A DNA stretch of 14,786 bases from Candidatus Solibacter sp. (lineage in GTDB: Bacteria > Acidobacteriota > Terriglobia > Bryobacterales > Bryobacteraceae), in contig JAPKZC010000926.1 of assembly GCA_026394025.1 (NCBI GenBank), positions 1 through 14,786 on the forward strand, in the 5' to 3' direction. Positions within the stretch are counted from its first letter, which is position 1. Every line of letters starts with the position of its first letter. Under the pieces are notes generated by a model, which saw only the letters and a list, made by a program, of their open reading frames with translations, was not told the origin of the DNA and did not search any database. Shown here in pieces: positions 7,804 to 13,664 of this stretch. A program made the translations under genes and the position numbers.

Positions 7804-8853
7804 CTATACCTTGCGCAGGAACAGGGGAGCCAGGCCGATCATTGCCAGGCCGCATAGGAACAGTGCCGGCATCAGCATTCCCATCAGCTTCACGCGCGCG
7901 TCGCTGTTCTTGAATTCGCGGAACACCACGATGCCCCACAGCGCCGCCAAAACCGGCGACCCCTGGGCCAGTATGAAGCGCAGCATCGGTTCGCCCTGAA
8001 TCGCCTCCGGAACGCTGGTGCACACCCATGCCAACACCATGCCGGTGTACCAGATGAACCCGGATGCGAGGCCAGACAGGTGCTGCTTCAGACGGCCGTC
8101 GAAGTACCCGCCGAATTCCAACGGAGCCCCTTCCACCGGCAGATTCATGAAAAAGTTGTCGAACACGAAGCTGGACAAAAACACGGCGACAGCGAAGACG
8201 AGGCCGACCGCGTAGGGCCCCAACCCCAGGTCGCCCTGCCGCGCTTTTTCCACCAGCGGGATGCAACCGCCTATCAGAAGGCCGGCCATCAGGGCGAGAA
8301 GGATCCCCTTCAGCGGACTCGGACGCCGTGTGCTCTTCGCCCGCCCGGCACGCGCCAGCGCTTCGTGCTGCGCCACCCCCATGATCCGGTAGGACACCGC
8401 GTTCACCAGAATCGATGTCAGAATCAACAGGCAGCCCAGCCCCAGCAGCAGCGCACTACCCGCCGGCCGGCCCGCTATGCCCAAGCCGGTGCCGAGCAGC
8501 AGCGCCATTCCCATTCCCATCGGAAATGCCACCGCCAGGCTGGAAACCGACACCGCCGCCATCAGCAGCATATTCCCCAAGTTGAAGATCATGCCGCCCA
8601 GAAACGCGTACAGCAACTGGCGCTTTCCGGCGTTCTGTAAGGCGTCGAGGATATTGAATCCGTCATATCCGATATTGCCCGCCGTGAATGCGAAAATCAC
8701 CGAAGCCAACAACAACCCAATGGCGAAATCAAGGTAAAACAACTCGAAACGCCACTTCCCGGCGAACTTGAAAAAGCTCGCCCAGGATCCCAGACATAAC
8801 AGGCTCAGGACCATCAAAAACAAGACCGCGGGATAACTCTGGGGCAGGATCAT
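7804..8853 (-). CDS. DMT-superfamily membrane transporter, ureide-permease-like
   Basis: A 349-residue protein with about ten hydrophobic segments arranged as two halves joined by a basic loop (ARAGRAKSTRRPSPLKG). The N-terminus, MVLSLLCLGSWASFFKF followed by FYLDFAIGLLLASVIFAFT and NLGNMLLMAAVSVSSLAVAF, resembles plant ureide permeases and their bacterial homologues in the drug/metabolite transporter superfamily. The ATG at 8853 is chosen because an upstream in-frame ATG (8964) would overlap the neighbouring glycosyltransferase gene by 32 bp and add a polar, Pro-rich extension before the first membrane helix. Its TAG stop directly abuts the aldolase TGA on the other strand with no spacer and no visible terminator. 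A nucleobase, ureide, sugar or other small-metabolite substrate is possible; none is indicated. Confidence 0.75.
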   Translation of the reverse strand: MILPQSYPAVLFLMVLSLLCLGSWASFFKFAGKWRFELFYLDFAIGLLLASVIFAFTAGNIGYDGFNILDALQNAGKRQLLYAFLGGMIFNLGNMLLMAAVSVSSLAVAFPMGMGMALLLGTGLGIAGRPAGSALLLGLGCLLILTSILVNAVSYRIMGVAQHEALARAGRAKSTRRPSPLKGILLALMAGLLIGGCIPLVEKARQGDLGLGPYAVGLVFAVAVFLSSFVFDNFFMNLPVEGAPLEFGGYFDGRLKQHLSGLASGFIWYTGMVLAWVCTSVPEAIQGEPMLRFILAQGSPVLAALWGIVVFREFKNSDARVKLMGMLMPALFLCGLAMIGLAPLFLRKV

Positions 8854-8932
8854 GAATCGGTTCCGGAAACGTGAGAGTACAACGCCGGGGGAGTGCGGGT
8901 CAACCCGTCCATCCGGCAACATTCTCCCAGTA

Positions 8933-10390
8933 CTAAGGAGCGGATCCCAGATAGGCGCGTCCACCCGCGGCAGGCAGCACCTGGAGCGCCTTGGGCTGCT
9001 GCTCGCAATCGGGCAAGGGCATGCCGGAATAATAACTCAGCCCGTACTCCCAGTCGCGTTTGACATTCCCAATACAAACCTCGCCTGCCCGTGGGCCGAT
9101 CTCCCGCCACAAGCCGCGGGCGGAGACGCCGCGGTCCAGTTGCGGCGTGGCGACGGACTTCAAATAGCCCGTCCCCAACGCCGCCCCCGCCGCCACCGCC
9201 AGCACGGCCGCCACCCGTTTGCCGCGCGCTTCCAGCAGCCATGCCAGCAACGCTACTGCGACCGCCGCCAGCCACACCGCCTGGAACACCGGGCGCGGGG
9301 CGCGCGAGAGCCCATTCAGAACCGCTGCCGGCAGTACCTGGGCGGTAATCGGAAAGGCTACCAGAAGCACCGCACAGGCGGCCAGCCATACCCGCGCGTC
9401 CGCCACTTCGTCCAGTGCCAGCGCCATCAGTGCCGCGGCCGCCGGCAGCAGTGGCAAAATGTACCCCGGCAGCTTATTAGTAGATATGGAAAAGAGCGCC
9501 AGTACCACCAGCATCCAGACGGCGAGAAATACCCGCCGCCGGTCCCGATAGACCACTCGCCTGGCTATCAGCCCGAGCAACGGCGTCCAGGGCAGCAGCC
9601 CCGCCCCCAGAATCGGCAGGTAAAACCACGCCGGCCGTGCATGCATCAGCGCATCGGAGGTAACCCGCGAAAAGTGGTGGACGACGAAGAACTCATGGAT
9701 AAACGGCCACCCGTTGCGCCAGTAGCACATCGCGTACCACGGCAGCGCCACCAAAATGAACGGAAGCACCACGCGCCAGCGCAGCCAATCCAGCACGTGA
9801 CGCCCCATCAGCAGCGGCGCCGCCAGCACCAGCGGCACCAGCCCTTTGGCCAGCACCGCGAGCCCGAACATCGCCGCCGCCACCGGCAGTTGCCCGGTTT
9901 CGCGGCGCGCCACCCAAGGCAGTGCGAGCAACATCGCCGCGGAGAAGGTCGCCGCCAACGGCAGGTCGGTGACCCCATTCTGGCTATACGCCACCCACAT
10001 GCCGCTGCTGCCCAGAATCAAGCTGGCCAGCCACGCCGCGCGGCAGCCGAATTCGCGCCGCAGCGTCCACCAATAGAAAGCCAGGAAGGCCACGGCCATC
10101 AGCACGCCCGGCAGGCGCGGCGCCAGTTCCGTGCTCAGCCCCAGGCGAAACCCCATGCCGCTCAGCCAATACAGCAGCGCCGGTTTCTCGAACCAGGGCG
10201 CGCCCCACAACCGCGGCGTAATCCAATCGCCGGAACGTGCCATCTCGCGCGACACCGACGCATACCGCGGCTCGTCCGGCCCGAGCAAGCCCGTCGCGCT
10301 CAGATCGTAGAAGTAGACCAGGTATGCCAGCGGGAGAACCACCCAAAGCAAGCGCGGGATTTTCCGGGGCACCCTCTCAGTATGCGGCAC
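8933..10390 (-). CDS. ArnT/PMT-like integral membrane glycosyltransferase (GT83-like)
   Basis: A 485-residue polytopic protein with about 11-13 hydrophobic segments. After the first membrane helix it has GLLGPDEPRYASVSREM, then GDWITPRLWGAPWFEKP, the acidic first extracytoplasmic loop diagnostic of ArnT/PMT_2 enzymes. ALPWYAMCYWRNG and FFVVHHFSRVTS further on and STNKLPGYILPLLPA also fit. A soluble C-terminal tail (VCIGNVKRDWEYGLSYYSG) follows. These enzymes move a sugar from a polyprenyl-phosphate carrier to lipid A, glycoprotein or other envelope acceptors on the periplasmic face. True ArnT (aminoarabinose) activity is not implied, as no arn genes are nearby. The start is a GTG without a visible Shine-Dalgarno; a second GTG 18 bp downstream is possible. 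It is divergent from the small secreted-protein gene across 88 bp, and the DMT transporter gene follows 79 bp downstream. Confidence 0.87.
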   Translation of the reverse strand: MPHTERVPRKIPRLLWVVLPLAYLVYFYDLSATGLLGPDEPRYASVSREMARSGDWITPRLWGAPWFEKPALLYWLSGMGFRLGLSTELAPRLPGVLMAVAFLAFYWWTLRREFGCRAAWLASLILGSSGMWVAYSQNGVTDLPLAATFSAAMLLALPWVARRETGQLPVAAAMFGLAVLAKGLVPLVLAAPLLMGRHVLDWLRWRVVLPFILVALPWYAMCYWRNGWPFIHEFFVVHHFSRVTSDALMHARPAWFYLPILGAGLLPWTPLLGLIARRVVYRDRRRVFLAVWMLVVLALFSISTNKLPGYILPLLPAAAALMALALDEVADARVWLAACAVLLVAFPITAQVLPAAVLNGLSRAPRPVFQAVWLAAVAVALLAWLLEARGKRVAAVLAVAAGAALGTGYLKSVATPQLDRGVSARGLWREIGPRAGEVCIGNVKRDWEYGLSYYSGMPLPDCEQQPKALQVLPAAGGRAYLGSAP

Positions 10391-10447
10391 GTCGGCGCGG
10401 GCGTGCTAATAGGAGAGCTTTGCAGCAACTTCCCTAGCCTCGGCCCC

Positions 10448-10464
10448 TACAATCTGATATTGTA
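10448..10464. promoter_or_regulatory. -10-like TACAAT inside an inverted repeat (possible operator) before the small secreted protein
   Basis: TACAAT-CTGAT-ATTGTA is a perfect 6-bp inverted repeat with a 5-base spacer. The left arm matches a -10 hexamer at 5 of 6 positions and would start RNA near 10460, about 19 bases before the ATG at 10479. That leader contains GAGGA at 10471-10475. No good -35 is seen. The palindrome may bind a repressor or be chance; it lies in the divergent intergenic region. Confidence 0.35.
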
Positions 10465-10478
10465 ATCGCCGAGGAACC

Positions 10479-10835
10479 ATGCTCAAACTCATCTGCACGC
10501 TGATGCTTTGTATGCCTTTCGCGGTTGCGGCCGACGTCTCCGGTACGTGGCACGTGACCGTGGAGACCAGCCAGGGTTCGGGAAGCCCGACAGTCGTCTT
10601 CCAGCAGCAAGGGGAAAAGCTCACGGGGACGTTCAACAGCCAGCTTTTTGGCGATGTGAAAATCACCGGGACCGTGAAGGGGAACGCCATCGAGTTCGGG
10701 TTCGAGGGCGACGCGGGCGGTCAAACGATCAAAGTCGGCTACAAGGGCACAATCGATAGCCCCACGACAATGAAGGGCACCGCCGTGTACGCAGGGTTCG
10801 ACGACAAGGCTACCTGGTCGGCGACCAAAAAGTGA
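10479..10835 (+). CDS. Small secreted beta-rich protein of unknown function
   Basis: A 118-residue protein beginning MLKLICTLMLCMPFAVAA, a signal peptide probably cut before DVSGTW. The mature part of about 100 residues has short alternating beta-strand-like segments with repeated Gly-Thr turns (GEKLTGTFNS, VKITGTVKGNAIEFGF, KVGYKGTIDS, MKGTAVYAGF), suggesting a small beta-barrel or lipocalin-like fold. The segment TGT..S..FGDVKITGTV.G..I.F recurs in acidobacterial periplasmic proteins of unknown role; this is from memory. ATG 10479 is preceded by GAGGA with short spacing. It is upstream of and co-directional with the permease gene (54-bp gap) but need not share its function. Confidence 0.7.
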   Translation: MLKLICTLMLCMPFAVAADVSGTWHVTVETSQGSGSPTVVFQQQGEKLTGTFNSQLFGDVKITGTVKGNAIEFGFEGDAGGQTIKVGYKGTIDSPTTMKGTAVYAGFDDKATWSATKK

Positions 10836-10877
10836 CGCAATGCGGTAGCGACCCGGCCGTGCCTCGATGTCGCCTGC

Positions 10878-10883
10878 GACAAT
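10878..10883 (+). promoter_or_regulatory. Weak -10-like hexamer 6 nt before the permease TTG start
   Basis: GACAAT (4 of 6 to TATAAT) ends 6 bases before the TTG at 10890. It is weak alone and is listed because the same spacing recurs before other starts in the window. An AGGGG at 10884-10888 is too close to the TTG to act as a normal ribosome binding site. Confidence 0.2.
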
Positions 10884-10889
10884 AGGGGT

Positions 10890-12007
10890 TTGCTAGCCGC
10901 CATCCTGATCTTCGCCGGCACCTACCTCACGCTCGCCGTCGGACGCATCCCATTCCTGCGTGTGGACCGCACCGGAGCGGCCATCGTCGGCGCCAGCCTC
11001 ATGCTGGCCTTCAACGTCCTCACCGTGGAGGAAGCGTACGCCGCCATCAACTACGACACCATCGTCCTGCTCTTCGGCATGATGATTGTGGTAGCCAATT
11101 TGCGCCTTTCCGGTTTCTTCGCCACCGTCAGCGCGTGGGTAGTGGATCACGCGCACGGGCCGCTGGTCCTGCTCTCCGGTATCGTGCTCGTCTGCGGCGT
11201 GTTCTCCGCCTTCTTCGTGAACGACACGATGTGCCTGGTGCTGACCCCCCTGGTCCTCGACATCACCCGCCAGCTTGGCCGCAAACCCATGCCCTACCTG
11301 CTCGCCGTCGCCATGTCCTCCAATATCGGCTCAGTGGCCACCATCACGGGCAACCCGCAGAACATGATGATCGGCAGCTTCTCGCACATCCCCTACCGCA
11401 CCTTCGCCGCCGCGCTGGCCCCTGTGGCAGCCGTCGGACTCGCCCTCACCATCGCCGTGATCGCCGTCGTCTACCGCGCCGAATTCCGATTGCGTGCGCC
11501 ACTCCAGGTGCGGCATCGGCCGGTGCGCGTCAACCGCCCCCTCCTCTGGAAATCGCTCGCCGTATCCGCCGGCATGATCGTGTTCTTCTTTGCCGGATGG
11601 GCCGTCCCCAAGGTAGCCGTTGTTGCCGGCGCGCTCCTCCTGCTCACCCGCCGCGTTAAACCCGAAAAGATCTACCGCGAGATCGATTGGAGCCTGCTCG
11701 TGCTCTTCATCGGCCTCTTCATTGTGATTGCCGGCCTCGAGAAGGGGCCAACCTGGTAAGCAACGTTCCCGCCGTACTGGTCTTCAAAACGTTCATCCCC
11801 CATCTGGCCGACCCGGCCCGCGCCTGGCTCACACTTGCCATGTCTTCCACCCTGGCCGGCAACCTCACGCTGCTCGGCTCCGTCGCGAATCTGATCGTGG
11901 CGCAGCGCGCCCGCGCCGAAGTGGAAATCTCCTTCCGCGAGTACGCGCGCGCCGGCGTGCCGCTGACCGTTCTCACTTTGGCTGCCGGTGTCTGGATGTT
12001 GAGCTGA
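10890..12007 (+). pseudogene. SLC13/ArsB/CitMHS-type anion permease with internal deletion and frameshift
   Basis: The left part (10890 to about 11744, 285 codons) reads GRIPFLRVDRTGAAIVGASL, FGMMIVVANLRLSGFF, FFVNDTMCLVLTPLVLDI and SSNIGSVATITGNPQNMMIG, the first half-repeat signature of the ion transporter superfamily. It reaches LLVLFIGLFIVIAGLEK and then stops in an out-of-frame tail at 11759. The right part, in another frame from about 11750 to TGA 12005-12007, reads NLVSNVPAVLVFKTFIP then STLAGNLTLLGSVANLIV, the second half-repeat. In relatives about 35-45 residues, a membrane helix plus loop, separate these two segments, so a piece of about 100 bp is missing and the frame changes. Full-length relatives are about 400-420 residues. 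The substrate may be dicarboxylate, arsenite, sulfate or Na+/H+ exchange; it is not determinable. The TTG start is the first in frame with the family start. Confidence 0.83.
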
Positions 12008-12089
12008 CGGCCCTCGACTGCGCATTCGTGAGTACCAGTACCCCACTGCCGCGTCCGTTCCATTTTCGGGGATCATTTTCGCCGTCCTC

Positions 12090-12098
12090 TGATATACT
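12090..12098 (+). promoter_or_regulatory. Extended -10 promoter element (TGATATACT)
   Basis: TATACT (5 of 6) is preceded by TG and one base, an extended -10, with no recognisable -35. The predicted RNA start is near 12105, giving a leader of about 26 bases to the ATG at 12131 that includes GGAGG. An ATG of a 13-codon reading frame sits at that predicted start. Confidence 0.5.
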
Positions 12099-12120
12099 CC
12101 CGGAATGTCTGTATCAAATC

Positions 12121-12125
12121 GGAGG
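12121..12125 (+). promoter_or_regulatory. Strong Shine-Dalgarno for the DUF1559-motif small protein
   Basis: GGAGG lies 5 bases before ATG 12131, a near-consensus site that fixes the start of the 133-residue protein. It is the strongest ribosome binding site in the window. Confidence 0.8.
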
Positions 12126-12130
12126 GGCGA

Positions 12131-12532
12131 ATGCCAATTTACATGAACTACGAGAGCATCAAGACCCAGATTTCCGCCAGCGGGTTGGGGGGCGGCGTTA
12201 ATGTGTTGATGGGCGATGGATCGGTGCGGTTTGGCAACGATCTGACGGATATCGCCGCCGCCGTGGTGCGCAGCCACCCAGCCGGCGTGAATATGATCGT
12301 GATCGGGCAATCGAGCCGGACGAGTTGGAATTCGGTAACGGATTTCCAGTCCAAAGGCATCATCGCGATCCTCATCGGGCTCCTGCTGCCGGCTGTGCAG
12401 AAATGCCGGGAAGCGGCCAACCGGGCAAATGGCGCGAACAGCCCTGGTCTGGCTTCGCTCAAGCTTGCTCTCAGGCCCGGCGGCCAGATCTTCGTGGTGA
12501 ACGGCGACGGAAAGCTGCTGCCCTACATTTAG
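12131..12532 (+). CDS. Small protein with DUF1559-like motifs in reversed order
   Basis: A 133-residue protein with a clear extended -10 and a strong GGAGG before its ATG, so it is likely expressed. Residues about 20-38 read GGGVNVLMGDGSVRFGND, which matches the C-terminal H-X9-DG signature of DUF1559 pseudopilins (GGVNV.F.DGSVRF). Residues about 75-98 read KGIIAILIGLLLPAVQ then KCREAANRAN, which matches the N-terminal helix of the same family (AIIAILIGLLLPAVQKVREAA). In known DUF1559 proteins the order is the opposite, and the helix follows a prepilin cleavage site of the G-FTLIE type, absent here. The C-terminus LRPGGQIFVVNGDGKLLPYI is polar. There is no N-terminal signal peptide, so the single hydrophobic helix lies in the middle. 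Function is unknown; it stands alone between the permease and the barrel protein. Confidence 0.75.
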   Translation: MPIYMNYESIKTQISASGLGGGVNVLMGDGSVRFGNDLTDIAAAVVRSHPAGVNMIVIGQSSRTSWNSVTDFQSKGIIAILIGLLLPAVQKCREAANRANGANSPGLASLKLALRPGGQIFVVNGDGKLLPYI

Positions 12533-12553
12533 TTACGGCCGGCGATTCTCACC

Positions 12554-12581
12554 TTGCCCGTCAGCGTCCGGATGTTAAAAT
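12554..12581 (+). promoter_or_regulatory. Sigma-70-type promoter before the helical-barrel/GT2 pair
   Basis: TTGCCC (4 of 6) and TAAAAT (5 of 6) are spaced by 16 bases. The predicted transcription start falls at or next to the TTG start codon at 12588. The -10 overlaps an in-frame TAA (12576-12578), which rules out a start further upstream, so the gene may be translated from a leaderless RNA. It would drive both downstream genes. Confidence 0.45.
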
Positions 12582-12587
12582 AACGGC

Positions 12588-13664
12588 TTGTCCCCACAGC
12601 TCTGGCATACCGGGGAGTGGTTCCTGCACTCCGGAATTCAACAACCTGACGGCGGCGTGGCTCGCTACTATCTGGTGGATGCGTGTCGCAATCTCCCGGC
12701 CTCAACCGAAATCACCGGCTACGCGGTCAGCGCCTTCGTCTATCTGCACTCCGTCACCCACGACGCCCGCTATCTCGACCGCGCGCTCTCTGCCGCCCGC
12801 TTCCTCCTCCGCGCCTGGGACCCCGCCACACGGACCATGCCGTTCGAAATCGCTCCCGCGGCCTTCACCTACTTCTTCGATTGCGGCATCATCGTGCGCG
12901 GCCTGCTCGCCTTCTGGCGTGTCACCGGGGAGCGGGAATACCTCGATGCCGCCGTGGCCACCGGCGATTCCATGGCGCGCGATTTTGCCAGCCCCGCCGG
13001 CGATTTCCATCCTATTCTCGCCCTTCCATCGAAAACGCCCATCCCGCACGATCCCCTCCGCTGGTCGCGCACCGCTACCTGCTACCAGTTGAAATCTGCC
13101 ATGGCCTGGTGGGATCTCTTCGAGGCCACCAGGGACAGCCGCTTCATCGAACCCTACGAGCGCGTCCTCGAAGCCTCCCTGCGCACTTACACCGATTTCC
13201 TCCCCGGCCATCCCGAGCGCCCTAAGGTCATGGACCGCCTCCACGCCTTTTCCTATTTCCTCGAAGGCCTGCTGCCGCGCGCCACTGAGCCGCGCTGCAC
13301 CGCCGCCCTGCGCGACGGCATCGGCCGCGCCGCCTGGCACCTCCGCAACATCGCCCCCGAATTCGAACGCTCCGACGTGTACGCCCAGTTGCTGCGCGTC
13401 CGCCTCTATGCCGATTGGCTCGGCGCCGTCCCCCTGGACCGCCCTGCCGCGCAATTCGAGGCTACCCAACTGGCGGCCTTCCAGGTGGCTGATTCCGACC
13501 TGCGCGGCACGCCGATGAATGGGGGATACTGGTTCGGACGCAAGAACACCGAGCCCCTGCCGTTCATTAACCCGGTCTCGGCCGCCTTCGCCTGCCAGGC
13601 ATTGGAATTGTGGGAGACCAGCCGCGCGGGCGGCGCACAGGCGCACCGCCACCTGCTGATTTGA
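12588..13664 (+). CDS. (Alpha/alpha)6-barrel-like protein, probably sugar-related, function unknown
   Basis: A 358-residue soluble protein with no signal peptide or membrane helix. It shows about six helical-hairpin units: AVSAFVYLHSVTHDARYLDR, FFDCGIIVRGLLAFWRVTGE, YQLKSAMAWWDLFEATRDSR, LHAFSYFLEGLLP, YAQLLRVRLYADWLG, and a closing INPVSAAFACQALELWE. Regular aromatic and acidic residues and the phrase D(A)RYLDRAL...A.FLLR fit the six-hairpin toroid of glycosidases, lyases and N-acylglucosamine 2-epimerases. A conserved GIQQPDGGVARYY lies near the N-terminus. The TTG start at 12588 is forced by an in-frame TAA 10 bases before it; no Shine-Dalgarno is present. Its stop overlaps the first possible start of the GT2 gene, pointing to an operon and a role in making or trimming a surface glycan. 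No catalytic residues can be assigned. Confidence 0.75.
   Translation: MSPQLWHTGEWFLHSGIQQPDGGVARYYLVDACRNLPASTEITGYAVSAFVYLHSVTHDARYLDRALSAARFLLRAWDPATRTMPFEIAPAAFTYFFDCGIIVRGLLAFWRVTGEREYLDAAVATGDSMARDFASPAGDFHPILALPSKTPIPHDPLRWSRTATCYQLKSAMAWWDLFEATRDSRFIEPYERVLEASLRTYTDFLPGHPERPKVMDRLHAFSYFLEGLLPRATEPRCTAALRDGIGRAAWHLRNIAPEFERSDVYAQLLRVRLYADWLGAVPLDRPAAQFEATQLAAFQVADSDLRGTPMNGGYWFGRKNTEPLPFINPVSAAFACQALELWETSRAGGAQAHRHLLI

Noticed and set aside
8854..8964. Upstream in-frame start (8964) for the DMT transporter
   Set aside because: It overlaps the neighbouring glycosyltransferase by 32 bp and adds a Pro-rich polar stretch ahead of the first membrane helix.
8852..10465. A 537-codon open frame on the plus strand across the ArnT-like gene
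   Set aside because: It is antisense to a gene with clear family motifs, its product is rich in Arg, Gln, His and Pro with no recognisable domain, and such frames are expected opposite GC-rich genes.
10868..10881. TGTCG-CCTG-CGACA hairpin before the permease as a terminator or attenuator
   Set aside because: A 5-bp stem without a T-tract, likely by chance in GC-rich sequence.
12702..13652. A 316-codon minus-strand frame opposite the helical-barrel gene
   Set aside because: Gly/Glu/Val-rich composition typical of an antisense shadow in high-GC DNA; the plus-strand gene has the promoter and the coupled neighbour.
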